A DNA stretch of 64,000 nucleotides. Origin: Alteromonas sp. RKMC-009 (GTDB taxonomy: Bacteria > Pseudomonadota > Gammaproteobacteria > Enterobacterales > Alteromonadaceae). Shown piece by piece: positions 31,544 through 39,826 of this stretch; positions within the stretch are counted from its first letter, which is position 1, and each line of letters opens with the position of its first letter. The stretch is from assembly GCF_003584565.2 (NCBI RefSeq), contig NZ_CP031010.1:2232001-2296000 (forward strand), read 5' to 3'. Position numbers and translations under genes: made by a program. A model generated the notes under the pieces. That model did no database searches and had not been told where the DNA came from. It saw only the letters and a program-made list of their open reading frames with translations.

Positions 31544-32717
31544 CAAGGCATTCACGGTTCAGACACGGGACGAGTTCAATGCTGTCTGGTTTCGGCCTAC
31601 AACGACAAGTATGCTGGCCGGTGATTCAGCGACATTCACCAACAACTCGAATGTGTCTATCCGTATAGACGGGTTTCTCAGTGATTACTGGACAAACACC
31701 AGTAGTCTTACACTGAGTCCGGGCCAATCATCTACACGGTATATTAAGAGCTCTCCAGCCAATTATGATCAGGAACACTATCTCGGGGCTAATGCCCTGA
31801 GTGGTGGTTATGACCCCGATACCACACGGATTGTCGTCAGTTCGCCACCGGACAAAGAACCTGATTCTTTTTCAATGGGGTCAGACATCAACGACTGTGA
31901 CCCGAAAGTCACACAATCGGGCGGCTTTAACCTGACCGGCATCAACACGATGCCCGACATTACGTTCAGTAACACCATCAACGGCGGCTACCACACCCGC
32001 TGGCTTAATGGGACAACACTACGCATTAATTGGTGGTCGGACGCGCCCAGTGACTACGGCCAAGCGCGTACCATCACGTTCAAGGCAGGGAGTAAGTCCG
32101 ATAATCTAGTGATCCGGACTAAGCAATGGCCGGACGTAGACCAGCTTATTGAACTGGGGATCACAAGCGGCACCATTAAACACAAAGACCATCTGGTTGA
32201 TTTCTTCGGTGGCGATGCGCCGTACAAACTCACTAACCTGTATCGCGGTGCAGGACTTGTACCCAGTATCTACCAGAACCGTAATATCCCGACTTCCGGC
32301 CAGATTAAACTGACGGACTTCTATGGTGCGGCCAATGGCTTTTACTGGATTTATGCCCCGTCCGGACGCTTCGCCCGCGCAAACATTCTGAACAGTTCGC
32401 AGACACTCAGCTACGATTGGATTGCGAAGAACGAGTTCGAAATCGGATACGGGATTCTGGCGGCACACGTTGAGTACCGGTACACAATGACGGTTAACAG
32501 CGAGTCCACTGCCACCCCGACATTTCAGTCAACGCATGGTGTATCACTCGGGTCGTGGTCACAGAACAACAAAGGTTTCCGTGTGAAGCACACGTGCCCG
32601 CAGGGATACGAGGAAATGATACGGGTAACTATCCACGTCCAGGCCAGAAACGCACAGGACACTAAAATATCCATCCAGCGCGACATAGAAGTGGTCTACT
32701 ATTTCTACGGCGTATGA
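31536..32717 (+). CDS. Tail fibre-associated protein (393 aa)
   Basis: Overlaps the S74 fibre by 8 bp. Beta-rich, with a repeated grammar: GTIKHKDHLVDFFGGDAPYKLTNLYRGAGLVP near 215-245 and IPTSGQIKLTDFYGA near 255-270, a motif common in phage tip proteins. The C-terminal third is another beta-sandwich. Role inferred from position. Confidence 0.65.
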   Translation: MANKAFTVQTRDEFNAVWFRPTTTSMLAGDSATFTNNSNVSIRIDGFLSDYWTNTSSLTLSPGQSSTRYIKSSPANYDQEHYLGANALSGGYDPDTTRIVVSSPPDKEPDSFSMGSDINDCDPKVTQSGGFNLTGINTMPDITFSNTINGGYHTRWLNGTTLRINWWSDAPSDYGQARTITFKAGSKSDNLVIRTKQWPDVDQLIELGITSGTIKHKDHLVDFFGGDAPYKLTNLYRGAGLVPSIYQNRNIPTSGQIKLTDFYGAANGFYWIYAPSGRFARANILNSSQTLSYDWIAKNEFEIGYGILAAHVEYRYTMTVNSESTATPTFQSTHGVSLGSWSQNNKGFRVKHTCPQGYEEMIRVTIHVQARNAQDTKISIQRDIEVVYYFYGV

Positions 32718-32754
32718 CGCAGAACTTTACTCACAGAACGCTTACAGGCATACT

Positions 32755-32784
32755 TTAGGGACTGCATCGTTCGATGCGTCCCTT
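32755..32784 (+). terminator. Strong hairpin after tail genes, terminator-like
   Basis: AGGGAC-t-GCATCG / CGATGC-g-GTCCCT, long stem but followed by TACTTCCCCC rather than a T-run, so it may be a processing or pause site. Confidence 0.5.
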
Positions 32785-32820
32785 ACTTCCCCCTCAAATC
32801 TCACTCCCTCCGAGACCCCC
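32780..32820 (+). promoter_or_regulatory. Pyrimidine-rich late leader
   Basis: 41 bases almost free of G, including ACTCCCTCC and ACCCCC, immediately before the ATG at 32824. No SD is visible in it. Confidence 0.45.
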
Positions 32821-32823
32821 AAA

Positions 32824-33045
32824 ATGACACAAAATACCACAGCATATAATCTTGCTTTGAACCTCCAGTCTCAACTGGACAACGCGAAAGCCCAGAACGA
32901 ACAAATGTTTCAGGCGTTGGAGCGTTTAGCTACAAAAGCCGGTGTTACAGAACCAGCCGGTATTGACTCACTTGTTTCCCAGATTGAGGCTTGCATCCTG
33001 CCTGCAGGACAGAGTTCTCCACCAAAAGGCGAAAAAACGAAATAG
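32824..33045 (+). CDS. Hypothetical coiled-coil protein (73 aa)
   Basis: LQSQLDNAKAQNEQMFQALERLATKAG is a short coiled coil; the tail is P/K-rich. Lies between the tail and head modules after a pyrimidine-rich leader. The 100 bp after it are non-coding with C-rich tracts. Function unknown. Confidence 0.6.
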   Translation: MTQNTTAYNLALNLQSQLDNAKAQNEQMFQALERLATKAGVTEPAGIDSLVSQIEACILPAGQSSPPKGEKTK

Positions 33046-33146
33046 TTTTGTTTTCGTCACTAACAGTGATCTAATTCTCCCCGTTGACAGCAAATTCCCC
33101 CACGTTGTTGACCAATTTAACTAACCATTAAGTTGCCTTCCTACAG

Positions 33147-35279
33147 ATGACCACCGACCATCCTACCGATAATGCCCCACCTAAGATCCGCCTTACCGAC
33201 TGGACTAATGAGCCAACATTAGCCCAGTTAAAGCGAGATCATCAAGACGCCCAGGTTGAGACCAGCCAGCACAATGAAAATATTGACCGCTGGCTGGATA
33301 ACCTCAACATCACGGGTACAGCGAAACTTCCTAAGCAAAAGAATCGCTCCTCAGTCCAACCAAAGCTAATCCGCAAACAGGCCGAATGGCGGTATTCATC
33401 CCTGTCTGAACCCTTCCTCTCTACACCTGATATTTTCAACGTATCTCCGGTGACCTATGAAGACAGACGCGCAGCCCAGCAAAACGAACTCGTACTGAAC
33501 CACCAATTCAACAACCAGCTGAATAAAGTCAAACTGATTGACGACTATATCCACACCGCAGTTGATGAAGGCACAGTCATTGTCCGTGTAGGCTGGGAAC
33601 TGGAAGAAGAAGAAGTCACCAAAGAAGTTCCTGTGTTCGCAGAACAATCCCTAGACCCTTATGACCCTTCACACAACCAGTTCGTCCAGCAGCTGCAGGA
33701 ATTGATGTCACTGGCTCAGGCAGACCCTGAAGCCTTTGAAGCTGCTCCTGAAGAAATGAAGCGTTCTGTACAACGTACCATGGAATTAGGCTACCCCATT
33801 GAAGTCTACATTTCAGAATACAAAACGGTTACCGAAAATAAGGTTGTTAAGAATCAGCCCACCGCAGAAGTCTGCGACTACAATGATGTGGTCGTAGACC
33901 CCTCCTGTAAAGGTGATGCAGAGAAAGCGAAGTTTATTGTTTATCGCTTTACTACTTCTCTGGAAGAACTACGTTCAGCAGGTCTGTACGAAAATCTGGA
34001 TAGTATTCAGGTCACGAACAACAGCCCGTTAGCACAGGCTGATGAGAACGACCCTGATAACATGTCCTTTAACTTTAAGGACGAACCTCGCAAGAAGTTC
34101 TATGCCTATGAGTATTGGGGTTACTGGGATATACACGGTAACGGAACCGTTAAGCCAATCGTTGCAACATACGTAGGTGACACGCTTATCCGTATGGAAG
34201 AAAACCCGTTCCCGGATAAAAAGATTCCATTTGTCATTGTCCCGTATCTGCCGGTAAAGAACTCTCTTTACGGTGAACCGGACGGTGAACTTATAAAGGA
34301 TAATCAGGACATCGTGGGCGCAGTAACCCGCGGCATGATAGATATCCTTGGCTCAGTAGCTAACGGTCAACGTGGCTACCGCAAAGACGCACTGGATGCC
34401 TTAAACCGCAGACGGTTTGAGCAGGGTAAAGACTACGAGTTCAATTCTAATGTTGATCCCCGTATGGCTTTCCACACACATGCCTTTGCAGAAATCCCTG
34501 TATCAGCGCAGTTCATGCACCAACATCAAAGTGCTGAAGCAGATTCAATGACCGGCGTTAAATCATTCGGGGCCGGTATCTCCGGCAATGCTCTGGGTGA
34601 TACAGCCACTGGTGTAAGAGGTGCATTAGATGCAGCATCAAAACGTGAACTGGGTATTCTCAGACGACTGGCCAACGGTATAGTTGCCATAGGACGAAAG
34701 TTCATTTCGATGAACTCACAGTTCTTGTCCGATGAAGAAATTATCCGTGTTACCAACGAAAAGTTTGTAGCCATTAAACGTGAAGAACTGGCCGGCAGCT
34801 TTGACCTGAAGCTATCCATATCTACCGCCGAGGAAGATAACGCGAAAGCACAGGAACTGGCTTTCATGTTACAGACTACCGGCCCGTCTTCAGACCCTGC
34901 AGAGGTTCGCATGATCCGTGCTGAGATTGCACGGTTACGTAAAATGCCGGACCTCGCCAAGAAGATTGAGGAATACCAGCCACAGCCGGACCCTATCCAA
35001 CAACAGAAGGCCGCGCTGGAACTGGAAGAACTCAAAGTGCAGATAGCCAAACTTCAGGCTGAAACACAGAAGATCTTCTCTGAAATCAATCTCAATGCTG
35101 CCAAAGCCGATGAGACCACTTCTAAAGCTGACCGCAATAACCTCGACTTCCTTCAGGAAGAGTCAGGTGTGAACCAGGAACGTGAGTTGCAGAAACAGGG
35201 CGCACAGGCCCGTGCAAACATCCAGCTGGAAGCGGCCAAAGCTGCCTTATCTCCTAAGCAGCAATCTACTCAAAACTAA
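33147..35279 (+). CDS. Portal protein
   Basis: 710 residues, the length of N4-type portals (gp59). Features: acidic clip/stem region, GEPDGELIKDNQDIVGAVTRGMIDILG segment (about 375), the later TGVKSFGAGISGNALGDTATGVRGALDAASKRE element typical of N4-like portals, and a long Q/A/E coiled C-terminus (KAALELEELKVQIAKLQAETQKI). It forms the dodecameric channel for DNA packaging. Followed by scaffold and capsid genes, as in N4. Confidence 0.88.
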   Translation: MTTDHPTDNAPPKIRLTDWTNEPTLAQLKRDHQDAQVETSQHNENIDRWLDNLNITGTAKLPKQKNRSSVQPKLIRKQAEWRYSSLSEPFLSTPDIFNVSPVTYEDRRAAQQNELVLNHQFNNQLNKVKLIDDYIHTAVDEGTVIVRVGWELEEEEVTKEVPVFAEQSLDPYDPSHNQFVQQLQELMSLAQADPEAFEAAPEEMKRSVQRTMELGYPIEVYISEYKTVTENKVVKNQPTAEVCDYNDVVVDPSCKGDAEKAKFIVYRFTTSLEELRSAGLYENLDSIQVTNNSPLAQADENDPDNMSFNFKDEPRKKFYAYEYWGYWDIHGNGTVKPIVATYVGDTLIRMEENPFPDKKIPFVIVPYLPVKNSLYGEPDGELIKDNQDIVGAVTRGMIDILGSVANGQRGYRKDALDALNRRRFEQGKDYEFNSNVDPRMAFHTHAFAEIPVSAQFMHQHQSAEADSMTGVKSFGAGISGNALGDTATGVRGALDAASKRELGILRRLANGIVAIGRKFISMNSQFLSDEEIIRVTNEKFVAIKREELAGSFDLKLSISTAEEDNAKAQELAFMLQTTGPSSDPAEVRMIRAEIARLRKMPDLAKKIEEYQPQPDPIQQQKAALELEELKVQIAKLQAETQKIFSEINLNAAKADETTSKADRNNLDFLQEESGVNQERELQKQGAQARANIQLEAAKAALSPKQQSTQN

Positions 35280-35285
35280 CCATCC

Positions 35286-35305
35286 GTGGCGCATTCCCGC
35301 GCCAC
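35286..35305 (+). terminator. Hairpin between portal and next gene (attenuator-like)
   Basis: GTGGCGC-ATTCCC-GCGCCAC, no T-run afterwards. Confidence 0.4.
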
Positions 35306-35352
35306 TCAATCCCCCAATCTGAGCCGCAAGGCCAGGAAACTAAGGAAATACT

Positions 35353-35694
35353 ATGTCTACTGACAACGCAATCAAAGAAATCGAAATCTCTAAAAAAGAC
35401 GCTGAAAAGCTGGTAGATGATGCCCGCGCTGTAAACCGTCTACTGAAGAACCGCGACTTTAAGCGTGTGATTACAGAAGGTTTCTTTGAGAAAGAAGCAG
35501 TCCGTCTTGTACTGCTGAAATCGGATCCAAACTTCCAAAGTCCTGAAGACCAGGCTTCTCTGTTAACCGCAATGGACGGTATCGGTGTGTTACGTCACTA
35601 CCTGCAAACCCGTCTGGTATTAGGTGATCAAGCCTCAGCATCCATTGAAGATTTGGATGCAGAACTTGAAGAACTGCGCGAAGAAGCGGAGTAA
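35353..35694 (+). CDS. Hypothetical head-module protein (113 aa)
   Basis: Helical, lysine/aspartate-rich (AIKEIEISKKDAEKLVDDARAVNRLLKNRDFKRVITEGFF), position equals N4 gp58. SD AAGGAAATACT before ATG. Probably a small head-assembly factor. Confidence 0.7.
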   Translation: MSTDNAIKEIEISKKDAEKLVDDARAVNRLLKNRDFKRVITEGFFEKEAVRLVLLKSDPNFQSPEDQASLLTAMDGIGVLRHYLQTRLVLGDQASASIEDLDAELEELREEAE

Positions 35695-35699
35695 GTTAA

Positions 35700-36839
35700 A
35701 TGGGTGACGATATTCTGGGTATGTCCGATGAGGACTTTATGAATGCGTCATTTGACACCCCTGTTGAGGACTCTGCTACGGCGGAGTCTGCAAGCGACAG
35801 CGGTGCAGACGACTTTTCCGAAGAAACCACTGTATACGAAGAAGGTACAGACGAAAGCCATGATGACTTTGAATCCGAAGCTGAAGCAGAAGCTGATGAA
35901 GCCGATGGTGAACATGAGGCCGCTGATGAATCCGGAGAACTGGAGGAATCCCCAGCCGGTGAGACCGATCCCGATGAGTCTGGTGATGAAGCGTCTGAAC
36001 CGGACAGTGCAGACAGCGTAGACTACAAAAGCGAATATGAACGGCTACTGGCTCCCTTTAAAGCCAATGGTCGTGATATGCAGGTCAGCAACGTAGATGA
36101 AGCTATTACGTTGATGCAGCAAGGTGCTAACTACAACAAGAAGATGACAGCGTTAAAACCAAACCTCAAATTAATGAGGATGTTGGATAACCATAGTCTG
36201 CTTGATGAAGGTAAGTTATCGTACCTGATAGATCTGGATAAGAAGAATCCGGATGCAATTAAAAAGCTGATTAAAGATAGCGGCATCGACACCTACGAAC
36301 TGGACGGTGAAGATACTGACTACAAGCCCAACACTTACACTGTTGACGACGCTGAAATGGAACTGGCTTCAGTCCTTGACGAAATCAAGGGAACGGATGC
36401 CTATGAAAAGACAGTACAAGTGGTCAGCAATAAGTGGGACACAGCCAGCCGACAAGCCATTCTCAATAACCCTCAAACTTTAGCAGTAATCAATGAACAC
36501 GTAGCATCTGGTATCTACGATCAAATCACTGCCGAAATTGAGCGTGAACGTATGTTTGGGCGGTTATCAGGACTCTCTGATATCGAAGCATACCGCCAAG
36601 TTGGTGATCGCCTACATGCCGCCGGTAAGTTCCGCAAACCGGACGCCGCGCAAAACCCTCCCCGTAGCAACGAAAGACCAACACCCACACCAAACAAAAA
36701 ACCTGCTGAAGAAGTGCGAAAACAGAAACAGCGTGTTTCAACTCCACGGTCTTCAAAAGGTGCTTCACCCGAACCCACCTTTAATCCCCTCGCCATGTCT
36801 GACGATGAATTTCTCAAACAATTCTCTGAGATGGCTTAA
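35700..36839 (+). CDS. Putative scaffold protein (N4 gp57-like)
   Basis: 379 residues. Residues about 15-105 are extremely acidic (TVYEEGTDESHDDFESEAEA and similar), then a helical middle and a P/N-rich linker, ending in LAMSDDEFLKQFSEMA. The N-terminal DDILGMSDEDFMN echoes that C-terminal SDDEFLKQ motif. Acidic, helical and directly upstream of the capsid gene: a scaffold. Confidence 0.75.
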   Translation: MGDDILGMSDEDFMNASFDTPVEDSATAESASDSGADDFSEETTVYEEGTDESHDDFESEAEAEADEADGEHEAADESGELEESPAGETDPDESGDEASEPDSADSVDYKSEYERLLAPFKANGRDMQVSNVDEAITLMQQGANYNKKMTALKPNLKLMRMLDNHSLLDEGKLSYLIDLDKKNPDAIKKLIKDSGIDTYELDGEDTDYKPNTYTVDDAEMELASVLDEIKGTDAYEKTVQVVSNKWDTASRQAILNNPQTLAVINEHVASGIYDQITAEIERERMFGRLSGLSDIEAYRQVGDRLHAAGKFRKPDAAQNPPRSNERPTPTPNKKPAEEVRKQKQRVSTPRSSKGASPEPTFNPLAMSDDEFLKQFSEMA

Positions 36840-36859
36840 TGAATAGTTAGGACTATTTC

Positions 36860-38023
36860 ATGTCTCAAATTTATAACTCTCCTGTAAACGGTCAGGCTTC
36901 TTCTATCGGTCCTCAGCACCGTACTGATGTCCACCTTAAACGCGCTCTGGTTGAGGCGGTAAAAGAAGAATACTTCGGCCAGCTGGCTACTTCTAAGCAC
37001 ATGCCGAAGAACATGGGTAAAACCATGAAGCTGTTCCACTACCTGCCGTTGCTTGACGAACGTAACATCAACGACCAGGGTATTGACGCATCCGGTGCAG
37101 CAATTGCAGACGGTAACCTGTACGGGTCTTCTAAAGACATCGGTACTATTACTTCTAAGATCCCTCTGTTGTCTGAAACAGGCGGTCGTGTAAACCGTGT
37201 TGGCTTCCGCCGTATCTCTATCGAAGGTACGCTGGAAAAGATGGGTTTCTTTGAAGAGTACACGCAGGAATCTCTGGACTTCGATACTGATGAAGATCTG
37301 CAATCTCACGTAAACCGTGAAATGACTGTAGGTGCTGACCAGTTAACTGAAGCTATCCTGCAATCAGACATCATCAACGCTGCCGGTACTGTGAAGTATG
37401 CAGGTACTGCATTGTCAGACGCTGATGTAAAAGTAACTGACCTGGTAACGTATGACGATCTGATTAAGTTATCTATCGACCTGGACAACAACCGTACACC
37501 TAAGCAAACCAAAGTCATTACCGGTACTCGTATCATCGACACCCGCGTAATCTCCGGTGGCCGCATCATGTACACCAGTTCTGAGTTGATCCCGACTCTG
37601 ATGGCCATGAAGGACTACCACGGCAATCCTGCGTTTGTTGAAGTGAAGCACTACGCTGCCGCAGGCAACACTGTACGTGGTGAAGTAGGCTCTATCGCTG
37701 GCTTCCGTATCGTAACCCCACTGGAAATGCAACGCTGGGAAGGCGCTGGTGCAGCTGGTGACGGTTCTACTTACGAAACCAACGGTAAAGTTGACGTATT
37801 CCCGATGCTGGTTGTTGGTGATGAGTCATTCGCTACCATCGGTTTCCAGACTGACGGTAAGACTGTTAAGTTCAAAATCATCCACAAAAAGCCTGGCGTT
37901 GAAACCGCTGACCGTACTGACCCTTACGGTGAAACTGGCTTCATGGCGATCAAATGGTACTACGGCTTCCTGCCGTTACGTTCCGAGCGTATTGCACTGC
38001 TGAAGACAGCTGCTAAAGCATAA
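36860..38023 (+). CDS. Major capsid protein
   Basis: 387 residues, N4 gp56-type. The N-terminal [24 protein letters not shown], the [19 protein letters not shown] strand and the later [12 protein letters not shown], then [14 protein letters not shown] and the [29 protein letters not shown] end fit N4-like HK97-fold capsids. Codon choice is notably uniform (many CTG, GAC, AAC), as expected for a highly expressed gene. A terminator follows. Confidence 0.92.
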   Translation: MSQIYNSPVNGQASSIGPQHRTDVHLKRALVEAVKEEYFGQLATSKHMPKNMGKTMKLFHYLPLLDERNINDQGIDASGAAIADGNLYGSSKDIGTITSKIPLLSETGGRVNRVGFRRISIEGTLEKMGFFEEYTQESLDFDTDEDLQSHVNREMTVGADQLTEAILQSDIINAAGTVKYAGTALSDADVKVTDLVTYDDLIKLSIDLDNNRTPKQTKVITGTRIIDTRVISGGRIMYTSSELIPTLMAMKDYHGNPAFVEVKHYAAAGNTVRGEVGSIAGFRIVTPLEMQRWEGAGAAGDGSTYETNGKVDVFPMLVVGDESFATIGFQTDGKTVKFKIIHKKPGVETADRTDPYGETGFMAIKWYYGFLPLRSERIALLKTAAKA

Positions 38024-38033
38024 CCCGCCTGCC

Positions 38034-38064
38034 GCCCTCTACGTCTGTAGGGGGCTTCCTCTTT
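38034..38064 (+). terminator. Terminator after capsid gene
   Basis: GCCCTCTAC-GTCT-GTAGGGGGC followed by TTCCTCTTT. A partial stop here would favour capsid over downstream genes. Confidence 0.75.
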
Positions 38065-38086
38065 CCCCTCATTAAACGAGACTCCT

Positions 38087-38602
38087 ATGTCAGAAGTAAC
38101 CCTGGAACAATTGAAAAATGAAGCTGATGCGCTGGGTGTTAATTACCATCCTTCCATCGGTGAAGACAAACTGGCCGCTAAAATCGCAGAGTTCAAATCC
38201 GGACTGAAAGGCGAAGCTGCGCCAGCAGAAGCTGAGCCTGCACCGGTAAACGATGTTGCCGAACTGAAGAAACAGGCCGGTAAGTTAATCCGCATTAACG
38301 TATCGTGCATGAACGCTGCCAAAAAAGACTGGGATGGTGAAATCATCACAGCCGGTAATACCACTGTAGGTACATTCCGTAAGTTCGTTAAATTCAACAC
38401 TGAAGAAGGCTGGCACGTACCCCAGGCTATCTACAATGTTCTGAAAGCCCGTAAGTACAATGTCTTCTACACGAAGAAAACAAAGAACGGCGTGAACCAG
38501 CGTGCTGCACGTCTGGTTAATGAGTTCTCTATTGAAGTGCTGCCTGACCTGACTGAAGCAGAATTAGCAGATCTGGCTAAAGCACAAGCTGCACGGGGTT
38601 AA
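38087..38602 (+). CDS. N4 gp55-like head protein with HeH-type N-terminus
   Basis: 171 residues. MSEVTLEQLKNEADALGVNYHPSIGEDKLAAKIAEF is a HeH/LEM-like helical element; an E/A/P linker leads to a beta-rich domain (RINVSCMNAAKKDWDGEIITAGNTTVGTFRKFV). Position after the capsid gene equals N4 gp55. Confidence 0.75.
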   Translation: MSEVTLEQLKNEADALGVNYHPSIGEDKLAAKIAEFKSGLKGEAAPAEAEPAPVNDVAELKKQAGKLIRINVSCMNAAKKDWDGEIITAGNTTVGTFRKFVKFNTEEGWHVPQAIYNVLKARKYNVFYTKKTKNGVNQRAARLVNEFSIEVLPDLTEAELADLAKAQAARG

Positions 38603-38605
38603 TAA

Positions 38606-39769
38606 ATGAATCTGGATAGCCTGACACAAGGTATACCGGACGGTACGGGTACATTCGATCTGCTGATGCAGTCCATTAAGGCGCATCTTACCGAAGAGTA
38701 CGATAAGAACCGTCTGAACGGCGAAGAGTATTCCCGCCTGTATTTGAATCTGACTACCGCAGTCCTTCAACAGGCAATCCAGTATCAGTTATCAGAACCT
38801 CAGTCTGCCGCACAGGTAGACGTACTTAAAGCCCAGAAAGACCAGATTGACGCACAGACAGCCATGCTTGCCCAACAACGGGCAAATGCGGTTACTGAGG
38901 GCCAGAACCTGATTAAGCAGGGACTCCTGCTAGATTCACAGCTTCTGGCTTCAGGGGAAGAAGTCCAGCGTATTGCCGCTCAGACAGATCAAATCACGCA
39001 ACAAACCAGCAACCTCGTTAAAGAGGGTGTGAACATTGGTAAACAAGCAGATCTGATTGATGCCCAGGTAGCTACCGCAAACGCTGAAATACTTCGTGTT
39101 CAGAAGAACACAGCCGTCTTGACTCAACAGGCCATAAACCTCGCGTCTGAGAACTCAAACTTACAGGCGCAGCATACCATCCTGACCAAACAGGCAACGA
39201 AACTTGATGCGGATACTGATTTCGTAGGGGCACAGAAAGGCCACCTGACCGCACAAACCTCTGTAGTAAACCAGCAGGCCAGTAACCTGACCGCAGAGGG
39301 TCTGAACATACCGAAGCAAGGTATTCTCCTGGATAAGCAGGCAGCGCAGTTAGATGACGAACTTCTGACTTCCGCGAAAACCCGCGAACGTGCTGATGCT
39401 GATATCGCACTATCCACTGTTCAGGCTTCCAAAGTTGCCAGCGATGTAGAGGTAAACACCGCATCCATTACCAAATCCACGAAAGAAGTGGAAATACTGG
39501 AGCAACGCAGAAAGTCCGAAGTAGCGCAAACTTCTGATTCTGTAGACGGTGTACTGGTTACTGGTCTTCTGGGCCGACAGCGCGAACTGTACGGTGCACA
39601 GATTGACGGTTTCAAACGTGATGCTGAGCAGAAAGTACTGAAGACGTTTGCTGATATCTGGTCAGTACAACGGACTACCGATAATGGCCTGTCACCGAAT
39701 GACTGGGGATTCACACAAACAGCTGTGACCTCAGCGATTACTAAGGCACTGGCCGGTATAGACGCATAG
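38606..39769 (+). CDS. N4 gp54-like virion protein, long coiled coil
   Basis: 387 residues. Residues about 55-300 show a repeated 11-to-19-residue grammar (QTAMLAQQR, QTDQITQQTSNLVKEG, QTSVVNQQASNLTAEG, LLDSQLLASG / LLDKQAAQLDDELLTS), a long Gln-rich coiled coil. C-terminal domain (VQRTTDNGLSPNDWGFTQ) is globular. By position and shape it may be an internal or tail-tube structural protein. Confidence 0.75.
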   Translation: MNLDSLTQGIPDGTGTFDLLMQSIKAHLTEEYDKNRLNGEEYSRLYLNLTTAVLQQAIQYQLSEPQSAAQVDVLKAQKDQIDAQTAMLAQQRANAVTEGQNLIKQGLLLDSQLLASGEEVQRIAAQTDQITQQTSNLVKEGVNIGKQADLIDAQVATANAEILRVQKNTAVLTQQAINLASENSNLQAQHTILTKQATKLDADTDFVGAQKGHLTAQTSVVNQQASNLTAEGLNIPKQGILLDKQAAQLDDELLTSAKTRERADADIALSTVQASKVASDVEVNTASITKSTKEVEILEQRRKSEVAQTSDSVDGVLVTGLLGRQRELYGAQIDGFKRDAEQKVLKTFADIWSVQRTTDNGLSPNDWGFTQTAVTSAITKALAGIDA

Positions 39770-39799
39770 TTTGTACTTCAACGATTAACTAAGTGAGGG

Positions 39800-39826
39800 G
39801 GAGGGGCGAAAGCCTCTCCTTTTTTT
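39800..39826 (+). terminator. Terminator touching a start codon
   Basis: GGAGGGGC-GAAA-GCCTCTCC plus seven T residues, and the next base is the ATG of the following gene. No other SD exists for that gene; GGAGGGG in the stem is the only purine-rich stretch. Confidence 0.85.
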